A stretch of 59,824 nt of DNA from Robinsoniella sp. (GCA_022788205.1 JALEVQ010000108.1:1-59824); one strand, 5' to 3'; counted from the first letter of the stretch, positions 15,831 to 25,439 are shown. Notes: generated from the letters alone by a model not told the origin. Made by a program: numbers and translations.

Positions 15831-17843
15831 ATGAATCGAAAAGAAAAGGCAAAGACAGTGATGGTATGGGGAATGGCAGCGGCACTTGTAGCGGGATACT
15901 GCATGAGTGACATCCCAAATGCATCCGTGCGTTCCTGCGTGACAGAGATCTCTCAGGCAGGCGAGAAGGATTTATCAGAAAAGTATCCGGCAGAATGGGC
16001 AGAAGAAAGTGCCACGTTGATTTCGTGCAGCGGCGATACGGCATCCGTGGACGGCGATGGAGCCAGTTTCCAAAATGGCATTTTGCTGATCGAGAAGGCA
16101 GGAGTCTATGTCGTTTCAGGGGAATTGTCAGATGGACAGATCTGTGTAGATGCTGACAAAGAAGATGAAGTGCAGCTTGTGTTGAACGGCGCAAAACTTC
16201 ACTGTGAGAATCAGGCAGTGATCTATGGAAAACAGTGTGACCGGCTGATTGTGACGCTGGCTGACGGCACAGAAAATCAGGTCTCCGACGGAGAAACATA
16301 CATATTTGAAGGGGAAGAGGATGAACCAAATGCAGCCATTTTCAGCAAAGATGATTTGATTATCAATGGAACAGGAGCACTGGAAGTAGAGGGCAACTAT
16401 GGTCATGGAATCCGGACAAAGGATGACTTGATTCTGATCTCAGGGACGATTTCGGTCACAGCAGTCAAGGATGGAATCAAGGGAAAAGACAGTGTGACGG
16501 CAGAGAATCCTGAGCTGACGATTGTGTCAGGGGAAGATGGACTGCGCTCGGACAATGACAAGGAAGAAGACAAAGGAACGATTCTTCTGAAAGATGGGAC
16601 GTACACAATCACAGCGGGACAGGATGGAATTCAGGCAGAGACAACGCTGGAAATCTTGGGAGGTTCCTATGAGATCACGACAGGAGGAGGAAGTGAGAGT
16701 GCTGCCTCCGCTCAGAAGCAGATGGAATTTGGCGGAAAGATGCAGGGAGAACGTGCGACTAGACCTGATATGGGAAGCATGCCTGGGATAGGAAAAATGG
16801 AAATTGCAACTTCTGGGGATGCGCAGGAAATGCGAAAGGAGAAGACGCAGCCAGAAGAGATGCCAAGTCAGCCGGAGAAGCCTGTACAGCCAGACGAGGC
16901 GGCACAGACAGAGGAGACGTCTGACATCAGCAAAAAGGGAATCAAAGCAGGAACCAACATAACGATTTCAGGCGGAACGTTCTTGCTCGACACGGAGGAT
17001 GATGCGATTCATGTCAACGGAAGTGCTGAAATTTCAGACGGCAAATTTGAGATTTTTGCCGGGGATGACGGATGTCATGCAGACAAAGATTTCGTGGTTT
17101 CAGGCGGTGAGATTCAGATAGAAAAAAGCTATGAAGGGCTGGAAGGCAGCAATGTCACAATATCGGGGGGAACGATCTCGATTGTGTCAAGTGACGATGG
17201 CATCAACGCGGCAGGCGGAAGTGATCTGGGAGGTGCAGAGAGATTTTTTGGAGGATTTTCTGCTGAAGAAGGTGTAACCTACAAGCTTACCATCAGCGGA
17301 GGCGAAGTTGCGGTGGATGCAGGAGGAGATGGGCTTGACTCGAACGGAACCTTGGAGATCAGTGGAGGCATTATCACGGTGAACTCGACAGGAGGTGCAG
17401 ATGGTGCCATCGATGCCGAGCGCGGTGCGAAGATGACGGGAGGTGTCGTGCTTGCGGCAGGAAGCTCTTCTATGGCGACGGCATTTTCAGAAGATTCAGA
17501 GACACCATCTGTGATGATTTATTTCAACGAGATTCAGCAGGCACAGACACGAATTTCTCTTGTGGATGAAGAGGGAAATGTGGTTTGCAGCTTTGTACCG
17601 GAAGAACAGTACCAGAATCTGGTGATTGGGTCAGACAAGATAGAACTCGGAAAGACCTATACGGTGATGAGCGGCGGCAGTGTCGAAGGAGTGGAAGCAG
17701 GATTCTGTGAAGCGGGACAGCTTGAGGGAGCGCAGGAAGTGACCAGTGTGACCTTTGATCAGAATGTAAAACGAATTTCACAGGATGGAACGGAAAATAG
17801 TAATTTTGGTGGCATGATGAAAGGCGGCTTTGGAAGAAGATAG
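15831..17843 (+). CDS. Secreted carbohydrate-binding beta-helix protein (Cthe_2159-like)
   Basis: The 670-residue protein starts with a signal-like segment (basic start, hydrophobic residues about 9-23, Cys at 24 in AGYCMSD; the lipobox is imperfect). A series of repeated strands follows, typical of right-handed beta-helix carbohydrate-binding proteins of the Cthe_2159 family: 'ISGGT', 'DDGI' and 'KDGI' turns recur about every 20-25 residues (DAIHVNG, DDGCHADKD, DDGINAAGG, GDGLDSNG). A low-complexity Met/Glu/Pro/Gln-rich insert at about residues 295-365 interrupts the helix. Such proteins frequently occur with VTC and DUF4956 genes. It probably works at the cell surface, binding polysaccharide or polyanion. 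AAGGAGG precedes the start. Confidence 0.8.
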   Translation: MNRKEKAKTVMVWGMAAALVAGYCMSDIPNASVRSCVTEISQAGEKDLSEKYPAEWAEESATLISCSGDTASVDGDGASFQNGILLIEKAGVYVVSGELSDGQICVDADKEDEVQLVLNGAKLHCENQAVIYGKQCDRLIVTLADGTENQVSDGETYIFEGEEDEPNAAIFSKDDLIINGTGALEVEGNYGHGIRTKDDLILISGTISVTAVKDGIKGKDSVTAENPELTIVSGEDGLRSDNDKEEDKGTILLKDGTYTITAGQDGIQAETTLEILGGSYEITTGGGSESAASAQKQMEFGGKMQGERATRPDMGSMPGIGKMEIATSGDAQEMRKEKTQPEEMPSQPEKPVQPDEAAQTEETSDISKKGIKAGTNITISGGTFLLDTEDDAIHVNGSAEISDGKFEIFAGDDGCHADKDFVVSGGEIQIEKSYEGLEGSNVTISGGTISIVSSDDGINAAGGSDLGGAERFFGGFSAEEGVTYKLTISGGEVAVDAGGDGLDSNGTLEISGGIITVNSTGGADGAIDAERGAKMTGGVVLAAGSSSMATAFSEDSETPSVMIYFNEIQQAQTRISLVDEEGNVVCSFVPEEQYQNLVIGSDKIELGKTYTVMSGGSVEGVEAGFCEAGQLEGAQEVTSVTFDQNVKRISQDGTENSNFGGMMKGGFGRR

Positions 17844-17883
17844 GAAGTAAAAGGGCGGCGAAGAACTTCGGAAAGGTAAAACG

Positions 17884-18687
17884 ATGAATCAGGCGGAGAG
17901 AAAAAAACAGTTAAAAGAAAGAAAAAAAATTATTAGAAGACTGACTGCTTTTGGAATCATAGCGATTGTCATGGCAGGAGGATTCTCAACTGAGATCGGT
18001 CAGAAAACACAGATAGAAGAAGACAGCAAAATATGGTCAGAGACCATCTCATTTACAGAGTATTCTGATGAGACAGAAGCGGATGAAACAGTATTGATTT
18101 CCACACCTTATTTGTCGCAGGCGGATAAATACCCGACCGGTTGTGAGTGTGTCAGCGCTGCGATGGTCTTACAGTTTTGGGGATATTCCTACACGGTGGA
18201 TGAACTGATTGAGCAGTTCTTGCCGATGAGTGATTTGAAGGCAAAGAGAAATGGGCAATTGACAGGTCTGTCCCCGGAAGAGGCGTTTATCGGGAATCCT
18301 TATCTGGAGGACAGCTATGGATGTTATGCGCCGGTGATCTGCCAGATGTTAGAGCAGGCTGTGGACTCCCAAAATGAGGTCAGAAATCTGACCGGCATGG
18401 GGATGGAAGAACTCTGCCGGGAATATCTTGACGAAGGGCTTCCGGTGCTGTGCTGGGTGACAATCAACATGGAGGAGCCGGGCGAAGGGACAAGCTGGCG
18501 TCTGGAAGGGGAAGATGAGTGGTTTACCTGGATCGCGAAGGAACATTGTATGGTACTGGTCGGATACGACAACAACGATTATTATTTTAATGATCCGTAT
18601 GACGGAAATGGACTGGTACACTGGGAGAAAAGTCTGACACAGATGCGCTATGAACAACTGGGATGTCAGGCGGTCGCTCTGATATAA
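17884..18687 (+). CDS. Membrane-anchored C39-like cysteine peptidase
   Basis: The 267-residue protein has a very basic N-terminus and one transmembrane helix (about residues 20-35), which should leave the rest outside the membrane. The C39-like papain fold shows the catalytic Cys in PTGCECVSAAMVL (Cys 87), a His in KEHCMVLVGYD near residue 222, and the third residue in FNDPYDG. Family members cleave peptides, including double-glycine leaders when fused to transporters; no transporter is present here. It ends the VTC operon and is followed by a terminator. Processing of a co-expressed surface protein is a possible role. Confidence 0.8.
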   Translation: MNQAERKKQLKERKKIIRRLTAFGIIAIVMAGGFSTEIGQKTQIEEDSKIWSETISFTEYSDETEADETVLISTPYLSQADKYPTGCECVSAAMVLQFWGYSYTVDELIEQFLPMSDLKAKRNGQLTGLSPEEAFIGNPYLEDSYGCYAPVICQMLEQAVDSQNEVRNLTGMGMEELCREYLDEGLPVLCWVTINMEEPGEGTSWRLEGEDEWFTWIAKEHCMVLVGYDNNDYYFNDPYDGNGLVHWEKSLTQMRYEQLGCQAVALI

Positions 18688-18701
18688 AAGATAGAAAAAA
18701 G

Positions 18702-18748
18702 AGTCATCAGAAGCCGGAAAAACAGAAAGGTTTTTGATGACTTTTTTT
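18702..18748 (+). terminator. Terminator of the VTC/DUF4956 operon
   Basis: An eight-bp core stem (AGTCATCA / TGATGACT), extendable by A-T pairs, is followed by seven Ts. Confidence 0.8.
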
Positions 18749-18786
18749 GATGGAAAGAAATTGTTTGATTTGGATAAAAAAACAAG

Positions 18787-18814
18787 TTACTTTTTTTAGT
18801 AGATATGATATACT
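18787..18814 (+). promoter_or_regulatory. Promoter of the pyrH operon
   Basis: -35-like TTACTT, a 16-base spacer and -10 TATACT, about 130 bases upstream of pyrH. The intervening leader shows no riboswitch I recognise. Confidence 0.55.
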
Positions 18815-18941
18815 AAACACAAGAAACTGCACAAGACAGATTTCTATGGGAAACGTCATAAAAATGGCACAGTAAGGTCCTGATTGCAAACAAGTATGAC
18901 GTTGCATATCATGTTACAGAAAAAAGAGCTTGAGGTGACAT

Positions 18942-19640
18942 ATGAAGAGAGTATTGCTGAAATTAAGCGGAGAGGCATTGGCCGGGAGCAAAAAGACGGG
19001 ATTTGATGAGCCGACTGTGACAAAAGTGGCACAGCAGGTCAAACAGCTGGTAGATCAGGGAATGGAAATCAGCATCGTGATCGGAGGCGGCAATTTTTGG
19101 AGAGGACGTTCTAGTGAGAATATCGACCGCACGAAGGCAGACCAGATTGGTATGCTTGCCACGGTGATGAACTGCATCTATGTCTCTGAGATTTTTCGCT
19201 CTGTGGGGATGGAGACCCAGGTTTACACGCCATTTGCCTGCGGTGCATTTACAGAGTTGTTTTCAAAAGACAAGGTGTTAGCGGGATTCAAAAAAGGAGT
19301 TGTCTCTTTCCTGGCAGGAGGGACAGGACATCCGTATTTCTCAACTGACACAGCTACTGTGCTGCGTGCGATCGAGATTGAGGCGGATGTGATTCTGTTG
19401 GCGAAATCGATCGACGGTGTGTATGACAGCGATCCGAAGAAGAATCCGGATGCAAAGAAATATGACACGATCTCGATTCAGGAAGTGATCGATAAGAAGC
19501 TGGGCGTCGTGGATATGGCTGCATCGATCTTATGTATGGAAAACAAAATGCCGATGCTGGTGTTTGGCCTGAACGAGGAAAACAGCATTGTAGATACGGT
19601 GAACGGAAAATTGAAAGGGACGACTGTGACCGTAGAATAA
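18942..19640 (+). CDS. pyrH: UMP kinase
   Basis: A 232-residue amino-acid-kinase-fold enzyme that phosphorylates UMP to UDP in the cytoplasm as a hexamer. The KLSGEAL phosphate loop at the start, IVIGGGNFWRG near residue 45, and GGTGHPYFSTDTA near 125 are the family signatures. GAGGTGA precedes the ATG. It opens the conserved pyrH-frr-uppS-cdsA-dxr-rseP cluster. rpsB and tsf, often upstream of pyrH, are not here; the preceding genes belong to a separate terminated operon. Confidence 0.96.
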   Translation: MKRVLLKLSGEALAGSKKTGFDEPTVTKVAQQVKQLVDQGMEISIVIGGGNFWRGRSSENIDRTKADQIGMLATVMNCIYVSEIFRSVGMETQVYTPFACGAFTELFSKDKVLAGFKKGVVSFLAGGTGHPYFSTDTATVLRAIEIEADVILLAKSIDGVYDSDPKKNPDAKKYDTISIQEVIDKKLGVVDMAASILCMENKMPMLVFGLNEENSIVDTVNGKLKGTTVTVE

Positions 19641-19740
19641 CATGATACCAGGGTGACAAAGTGCGGAGCGATCCTGAGGTATCGCAGAAACCAAATATCT
19701 TTTAAACACAACATCTTAAGATTAGGGAGGATAAGAAAAA

Positions 19741-20292
19741 ATGGATGAGAGAATTAAAGTGTACGACACAAAAATGACGAAATCTTATAACAGTCTGATG
19801 ACAGATTTTGCGGCAATCCGTGCAGGAAGAGCAAATCCGCATGTACTGGACAGAATCATGGTGGACTATTATGGAACACCGACTCCAATCAATCAGGTGG
19901 CAAATGTCACGGTTCCGGAGGCGCGTATGATTCAGATTCAGCCGTGGGAGTCAAAGATGGTAAAGGTGATCAACAAAGCGATCATGGTCTCTGACCTCGG
20001 AATCAACCCGAGTGATGACGGAAGAGTGATCCGCCTTGTATTCCCAGAGCTGACGGAGGAGCGCAGAAAAGATCTTGTGAAGGATGTAAAGAAAAAAGGT
20101 GAGGCAGCAAAAGTGGCAGTCCGCAACATCCGCCGCGATGCAAATGAAACATTTAAGAAATTAAAAGGGACAGAAGTTTCTGAGGATGAGATTAAAGATT
20201 TGGAAGAACAGGTACAGAAGATGACCGATAAATACATTAAAGAGATCGACAAAGCAATTGAAGAAAAATCAAAGGAAATCTTGACTGTATAA
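19741..20292 (+). CDS. frr: Ribosome recycling factor
   Basis: A 183-residue protein of normal family length that splits post-termination ribosomes with EF-G. Signatures include the N-terminal FAAIRAGRANPHVLDRI segment, the PINQVANVTVPEARM domain II hinge, and the C-terminal helix with EERRKDLVKDVKKKGEAAKVAV. It lies 100 bases after pyrH and is preceded by AGGGAGGA. The pyrH-frr gap contains a stretch (GATACCAGGGT) weakly resembling one end of the element at 47581-47773. A hairpin separates it from uppS. Confidence 0.97.
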   Translation: MDERIKVYDTKMTKSYNSLMTDFAAIRAGRANPHVLDRIMVDYYGTPTPINQVANVTVPEARMIQIQPWESKMVKVINKAIMVSDLGINPSDDGRVIRLVFPELTEERRKDLVKDVKKKGEAAKVAVRNIRRDANETFKKLKGTEVSEDEIKDLEEQVQKMTDKYIKEIDKAIEEKSKEILTV

Positions 20293-20300
20293 GAGGGAAT

Positions 20301-20340
20301 GTCTCAAAACATTGTGTGGATGATACGAATGTTTTGGGAC
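20301..20340 (+). terminator. Intercistronic hairpin between frr and uppS
   Basis: A 13-bp stem with one wobble (GTCTCAAAACATT / AATGTTTTGGGAC, 14-base loop) is followed by a weak T-rich stretch. It may cause partial termination or protect mRNA ends inside the operon. It also argues against the upstream in-frame start of uppS at 20299. Confidence 0.5.
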
Positions 20341-20379
20341 TTTCTTACGCTTAGGAGTAGAGAAGAAAGGAAGAAGAGT

Positions 20380-21087
20380 ATGGCAGTACCACAGCATGTG
20401 GCAATTATTTTAGACGGAAATGGAAGATGGGCAAAGAGCAAGGGAATGCCGAGAAATTATGGACATGTAAAAGGCGCAAAGAATTTGGAAGTGATCTGTG
20501 AGGACGCTTACAATATGGGAATCAAATATCTGACGGTCTATCTGTTCTCAACAGAAAACTGGAAAAGACCGGAGGATGAAGTGGAAGCACTGATGAAGCT
20601 GTTTCGCAGCTACACAAAGACATGTGTCAAGACGGCGATGAAAAACAATATGAAAGTGCGCACGATCGGAGATCCGTCGGCTCTGGACTCTGATCTTCAG
20701 GAAAGTCTGCGTGTCCTTGAAGAGACGTCAAAGGACAACACCGGGCTGAATTTCCAGATTGCTATCAACTATGGCGGGCGGGACGAGATTGTGAGGAGCA
20801 TCCGCAAGCTTGTGAAGGATTGTAAGGAAGGAAAGGTTTCCGAGGAGGAGATTGATGAGGAAATGTTTTCGCGTTATCTTGACACGCATGATATCCCTGA
20901 TCCTGATCTTCTGATCCGCACAAGCGGGGAGCAGAGACTGTCAAATTATCTGATCTGGCAGCTTGCATACACAGAGTTTTACTTTACGGACGTGCCATGG
21001 CCGGCGTTTACGAAAGAAGATCTGCAAAAAGCGATCGAAAAGTACAACAGTCGTGAGCGGCGTTTCGGAGGTGTAAAGGAGGAATAA
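20380..21087 (+). CDS. uppS: Undecaprenyl diphosphate synthase
   Basis: A 235-residue cis-prenyltransferase that makes the C55 lipid carrier for cell-wall synthesis. Signatures are the catalytic ILDGNGRWAK near residue 12, YLTVYLFSTENWKRP near 55, and the C-terminal RTSGEQRLSNYL and AYTEFYF. The ATG at 20380 is chosen because it gives family length and follows AAAGGAAG. The longer frame from 20299 adds 27 unlike residues that overlap a hairpin. Three bases separate it from cdsA. Confidence 0.96.
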   Translation: MAVPQHVAIILDGNGRWAKSKGMPRNYGHVKGAKNLEVICEDAYNMGIKYLTVYLFSTENWKRPEDEVEALMKLFRSYTKTCVKTAMKNNMKVRTIGDPSALDSDLQESLRVLEETSKDNTGLNFQIAINYGGRDEIVRSIRKLVKDCKEGKVSEEEIDEEMFSRYLDTHDIPDPDLLIRTSGEQRLSNYLIWQLAYTEFYFTDVPWPAFTKEDLQKAIEKYNSRERRFGGVKEE

Positions 21088-21089
21088 AG

Positions 21090-21908
21090 TTGTTTAAGAC
21101 GAGATTGCTGAGCGGGATTGTTCTGGTGCTTGTGGCGCTGGTCACAATCATCAGTGGAGGAAAGATTTTGTGGCTGACATGTCTGGTGATCTCACTGTTG
21201 GGACTCAATGAGCTATACCGTGCAGTCGGAGTGGAATCGACGAAAAAGAGAGAGAACTGGGGGCTGGCCTGTGCAGGATATCTGGCTGTTTTTGCCCACT
21301 ATCTCATTTTAATTTTGGGGCAAGAATCATATAGTATGGTGAGTATGGTCTTTATACTGATTTTTATCATGTCGGTCTATGTGTTTACGTTCCCCAAATA
21401 CAATGCTGAACAAGTGATGGCGGCATACTTCGGTGTCATTTATGTAGGTGTGATGATCTCGTATATTTATCAGACGAGGATGCTGGAGGACGGTGCCTTT
21501 TTGGTGTGGCTGATTTTCCTCTGCTCTTGGGGGTGTGACACCTGTGCATACTGTGTGGGAGTTCTGTTTGGAAAGCATAAGATGAGTCCGAAACTCAGCC
21601 CGAAAAAATCAGTGGAAGGAGCTGTGGGAGGTGTTGCGGGAGCCGCACTGCTGGGAGCGATCTATGCATTTGCCGTCTCAGAACATCTCATGACAGACGG
21701 CAATCCGATGATCCTCTACGCCCTCATCTGTGCTGTGGGAGCTTTGATCTCCATGGCAGGAGATTTGGCGGCATCTGCGATCAAGCGCAATCATCAAATC
21801 AAGGATTATGGAAAGTTGATACCGGGGCATGGCGGGATTCTGGATCGCTTTGACAGCGTGATTTTTACCGCTCCCATCATTTATTTTCTGGCGATAGTTT
21901 TGATGTAG
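21090..21908 (+). CDS. cdsA: Phosphatidate cytidylyltransferase
   Basis: A 272-residue membrane enzyme making CDP-diacylglycerol from phosphatidate and CTP. It has about seven to eight transmembrane helices, and the family signature sits near the C-terminus (GDLAASAIKRNHQIKDYG followed by LIPGHGGILDRFDS). The TTG start follows AAAGGAGG by six bases. It lies between uppS and dxr with 2- and 12-base gaps. Confidence 0.94.
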   Translation: MFKTRLLSGIVLVLVALVTIISGGKILWLTCLVISLLGLNELYRAVGVESTKKRENWGLACAGYLAVFAHYLILILGQESYSMVSMVFILIFIMSVYVFTFPKYNAEQVMAAYFGVIYVGVMISYIYQTRMLEDGAFLVWLIFLCSWGCDTCAYCVGVLFGKHKMSPKLSPKKSVEGAVGGVAGAALLGAIYAFAVSEHLMTDGNPMILYALICAVGALISMAGDLAASAIKRNHQIKDYGKLIPGHGGILDRFDSVIFTAPIIYFLAIVLM

Positions 21909-21920
21909 GTGGAGGAAAGC

Positions 21921-23063
21921 ATGAAGACAATATCAATTTTGGGATCGACAGGATCGATCGGAACCCAGACACTGGAAGTCGTGGAAGAGCAGAAGGATTT
22001 GAAGGTGGCAGCACTCGCAGCAGGGAGCAATATCACACTTTTGGAGCGTCAGATCCGCAAATTTCATCCATCACTTGTGGCTGTGTGGGAGGAGAAAAAA
22101 GCAAAAGAGCTGAGAGAAAATGTAAAAGACCTCAACGTAAAGGTGGTCAGCGGCATGGAGGGTCTTCTGGAAGCCGCGACAGTCGCAGAAGCAGAGATTG
22201 TGGTGACAGCGGTGGTCGGCATGATAGGAATCCGTCCAACGATCGCGGCGATTGAGGCGGGAAAGGACATTGCACTTGCGAACAAGGAGACACTTGTGAC
22301 GGCAGGTCATCTGATTATGCCTCTCGCCAGAGAACATGGTGTTCAGATTTTGCCGGTGGACAGTGAGCACAGCGCCATTTTTCAGTCGCTCAACGGCGAG
22401 AGAAGGGATAAAATCGGTAAAATTTTGCTGACGGCTTCTGGTGGTCCATTCCGCGGAAGAAAAAGAGGAGAGCTTGAGAATATTCAGGTGGAAGATGCGC
22501 TGAAGCATCCAAACTGGAGCATGGGACAGAAAATCACCATCGACTCTGCGACGCTGGTAAATAAAGGACTTGAGGTGATCGAGGCAAAGTGGCTTTTTGG
22601 TGTCGGGCTTGACCAGATTCAGGTTGTTGTACAGCCGCAGAGTGTGATTCACTCGATGGTGGAATTTGAGGATGGCGCGGTGATTGCACAGCTTGGCACG
22701 CCGGATATGAAACTTCCGATCCAATATGCACTTTTCTATCCTGAGAGAAGGTTCCTCGGAGGAAAACGGTTAGATTTTGCTCAGCTTGGGCAGATTACCT
22801 TCGAGGAGCCGGACATGGAGACGTTTCTGGGTCTGCCTCTGGCGATGGAGGCGGCGAGAAAGGGCGGATCGATGACGACGGTGTTTAACGCGGCGAATGA
22901 GCGCGCAGTCAGCAAATTTTTGAGACGCAAGGTATCTTTCTTGCAGATCTACGACATGATTTCGGAGTGTATGGAGAGACACCATTTGATTGAAAATCCG
23001 ACTTTGGATCAGATTTTGGAGACAGAACAGGAAGTATACGATTTTATAGAAAGCAGGTGGTAG
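21921..23063 (+). CDS. dxr: 1-deoxy-D-xylulose 5-phosphate reductoisomerase
   Basis: A 380-residue NADPH-dependent enzyme forming methylerythritol 4-phosphate in isoprenoid synthesis, feeding uppS. Signatures are the nucleotide-binding GSTGSIG at the N-terminus, ANKETLV near residue 125, the metal-binding PVDSEHSAIFQ near 148, and SATLVNKGLEVIEA near 218. The ATG at 21921 follows GGTGGAGGA; an in-frame GTG four codons earlier lacks spacing. ispG, often next in such clusters, is not present here. Confidence 0.96.
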   Translation: MKTISILGSTGSIGTQTLEVVEEQKDLKVAALAAGSNITLLERQIRKFHPSLVAVWEEKKAKELRENVKDLNVKVVSGMEGLLEAATVAEAEIVVTAVVGMIGIRPTIAAIEAGKDIALANKETLVTAGHLIMPLAREHGVQILPVDSEHSAIFQSLNGERRDKIGKILLTASGGPFRGRKRGELENIQVEDALKHPNWSMGQKITIDSATLVNKGLEVIEAKWLFGVGLDQIQVVVQPQSVIHSMVEFEDGAVIAQLGTPDMKLPIQYALFYPERRFLGGKRLDFAQLGQITFEEPDMETFLGLPLAMEAARKGGSMTTVFNAANERAVSKFLRRKVSFLQIYDMISECMERHHLIENPTLDQILETEQEVYDFIESRW

Positions 23064-23064
23064 T

Positions 23065-24096
23065 TTGAAGATTGTTGTTGCACTTTTGGTATTCAGCATT
23101 ATCATTATCATTCACGAGTTGGGACATTTTTTGCTGGCGAAACTGAATGGAATCACAGTTGTGGAATTTTCGCTTGGCATGGGACCGAGAATTGTGTCAA
23201 CGGTAAAGGGAGGAACGAGATATTCCTGGAAGCTTCTGCCGTTTGGCGGGTCCTGTATGATGTTGGGCGAAGATGAGAGCAGCAGTGAGGAGGGTTCGTT
23301 TGGCAGTAAGTCTGTGTGGGCGCGAATATCTGTAATTGCTGCAGGACCAATCTTCAATTTTATTTTAGCATTTGTATTATCTGTTTTCGTCATCGGGAGC
23401 ATCGGCTATGATGCGCCGAAGATTTTGAGTGTGGTGGAAGGATATCCGGCTTCAGAGGCAGGAATGCAGGCAGGGGACATCATCACAAAGATGAACGGAA
23501 AACGCATCCATCTCTACAGGGAGGTGTCAAATTATACTAGTTTCCATCAGGGAGAGAAGGTGACGCTGACGTACGAGAGGGACGGAGAAGAGCATCAAGT
23601 GACTCTGGTGCCGAGGGAGACGGAGGATGGAAGAAAAATTCTCGGAATCACGGGAAGCTCCAATTATCGTGAGAAAGCAAATGCGATCGAGACACTGAAA
23701 TACAGTGCCTATGAAGTAAAATACTGGATTGAGACGACGATTGACAGTCTTATGATGATGATACAAGGGAGAGTAAGTCTTGACGATGTCTCAGGACCGG
23801 TCGGGGTTGTCAGCGTGATTGGTGAGACGTATGAAGAGAGCTCAAAGGATGGGGCTTTCTATGTCTGGCTGAATATGCTGAACATTGCGATTTTGCTGAC
23901 AGCAAACTTAGGAGTGATGAATCTTTTGCCGATCCCTGCATTGGACGGCGGACGTCTGGTATTTTTGATCATTGAGGCAATCCGTGGAAAGAGAATCGAC
24001 GCACAGAAGGAAGGCATGGTACATTTGATCGGTCTGACGCTGCTGATGCTTTTGATGGTGGTTGTGATGTTCAATGATGTGAGAAAGCTTTTCTAG
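23065..24096 (+). CDS. rseP: Site-2 intramembrane metalloprotease (RseP/RasP type)
   Basis: A 343-residue membrane protease. The active-site HELGH is in the first helix (residues 14-18), a central PDZ domain (about residues 115-200) contains the GYPASEAGMQAGD loop, and the second metal-ligand motif NLLPIPALDGG is near 290. The family cleaves anti-sigma factors and signal-peptide remnants within the membrane. TTG start behind AGGTGG, one base after dxr. Confidence 0.95.
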   Translation: MKIVVALLVFSIIIIIHELGHFLLAKLNGITVVEFSLGMGPRIVSTVKGGTRYSWKLLPFGGSCMMLGEDESSSEEGSFGSKSVWARISVIAAGPIFNFILAFVLSVFVIGSIGYDAPKILSVVEGYPASEAGMQAGDIITKMNGKRIHLYREVSNYTSFHQGEKVTLTYERDGEEHQVTLVPRETEDGRKILGITGSSNYREKANAIETLKYSAYEVKYWIETTIDSLMMMIQGRVSLDDVSGPVGVVSVIGETYEESSKDGAFYVWLNMLNIAILLTANLGVMNLLPIPALDGGRLVFLIIEAIRGKRIDAQKEGMVHLIGLTLLMLLMVVVMFNDVRKLF

Positions 24097-24173
24097 AGTG
24101 AGGAAGAAGGGTATCAATCGCGACTTCTCTGCATACTTATAATAGAGAAGATGGAAAACTGAGGAAATGCGAT

Positions 24174-25439
24174 ATGGAGAGAAAAAGCTTAAGAGCGATG
24201 CAGCAGGAGGCGATTGATACAGGAAATCTCAGAGTGCGTGTCAGGGTAGAGGGAAGAGAGATTCCGGTGCCAGACGCGGATGTGAAGATTTCTTATTCGG
24301 GGGAACCCGATTCGACGGTGGAGGAGGTTGTGACAGACTCCACAGGGCAGACAGAGTCAGTTGTTTTAAAGACGCCACCGTTAGAGTACAGTATGGAACC
24401 GTCAGAGGTACAGCCTTACTCCGAGTATACGCTGCAGATTTCAGCACCTGGTTATGAGAGTGTCACCATAACAGGTGCTGAACTTTTATCTGCGCAGACA
24501 GCGCTTCAGGAGGTGTGGCTCAGACCTGTGGAAGTGGGGGAAGTGCCGGATGTCATTACAATTCCGGACCATACGCTGTATGGGGTATATCCTCCAAAGA
24601 TCGCAGAGTCGGAGATTAAGCCGATGGAGACGTCAGGAGAGATTGTCCTGAGCAGGGTTGTGATCCCAGAGTATGTGGTTGTCCATGATGGATCACCGCG
24701 AGATACGACGGCAGGGGATTATTATGTCCGATATCGTGATTATATCAAGAATGTCGCTTCAAGTGAGATTTATGCGACGTGGCCAAGGGAGACGATCATG
24801 GCGAATGTGCTGGCGATCATGTCATTTACGTTGAATCGCGTGTATACAGAGTGGTATCGCAACAAAGGATTTGACTTTACGATTACTTCCTCAACGGCGT
24901 TTGACCAGAAATGGATCTACGGCAGAAATACATTTGAGAGCATCGCTGAGGTGGTGGATGAGCTTTTTGACAGTTATCTGTCAAGACCGAATGTCAAACA
25001 GCCAATCCTGACGCAGTATTGTGACGGAAATCGAGTGACATGTCCGAACTGGATGAGCCAGTGGGGGAGCAAGAATCTCGGCGACCAGGGCTACCAGGCG
25101 ATGGACATCATCCGGTATTACTATGGAGACTCGATGTACCGGAATACGGCGGAGGAAATCTCAGGCATTCCAGCCTCATGGCCTGGATACAGCCTGGATA
25201 TCGGCTCATCCGGACCGAAAGTGCGACAGATTCAGGAGCAGCTCAACACGATATCAGAACATTATCCGCGCATACCGAAGATTGCGGCAGACGGAATTTA
25301 CGGGGAGAAGACACAGGATGCTGTCCGTGTGTTCCAGTCGGTGTTTGGATTGCCTCAGACAGGTGTGGTCGATTACCGCACTTGGTATAAAATCCAGGAG
25401 ATTTATGTTGGAGTGACGAGAATTGCAGAGCTGGTATAG
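24174..25439 (+). CDS. SpoIID-like / peptidoglycan-binding protein (SleC-like spore cortex protein)
   Basis: A 421-residue protein with three parts: an N-terminal Ig/carboxypeptidase-regulatory-like beta domain (about 15-115), a SpoIID/LytB-like region (about 165-320) with YIKNVASSEIYATWPRE and FTLNRVYTEWYRNKGFDF, and a C-terminal PG_binding_1 domain (about 340-415; SSGPKVRQIQEQLN, DGIYGEKTQDAVRVFQ). This order and length resemble the clostridial spore cortex-lytic enzyme SleC and related peptidoglycan-binding proteins. No classical signal peptide is visible, as expected if it is made in the mother cell. Lytic activity is not proven by motifs. It follows rseP by 77 bases and implies a spore-forming ancestry. 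Confidence 0.65.
   Translation: MERKSLRAMQQEAIDTGNLRVRVRVEGREIPVPDADVKISYSGEPDSTVEEVVTDSTGQTESVVLKTPPLEYSMEPSEVQPYSEYTLQISAPGYESVTITGAELLSAQTALQEVWLRPVEVGEVPDVITIPDHTLYGVYPPKIAESEIKPMETSGEIVLSRVVIPEYVVVHDGSPRDTTAGDYYVRYRDYIKNVASSEIYATWPRETIMANVLAIMSFTLNRVYTEWYRNKGFDFTITSSTAFDQKWIYGRNTFESIAEVVDELFDSYLSRPNVKQPILTQYCDGNRVTCPNWMSQWGSKNLGDQGYQAMDIIRYYYGDSMYRNTAEEISGIPASWPGYSLDIGSSGPKVRQIQEQLNTISEHYPRIPKIAADGIYGEKTQDAVRVFQSVFGLPQTGVVDYRTWYKIQEIYVGVTRIAELV

Noticed and set aside
20299-20379. N-terminal extension of uppS
   Set aside because: The extra 27 codons overlap a strong hairpin, have no ribosome-binding site, and exceed the family length.
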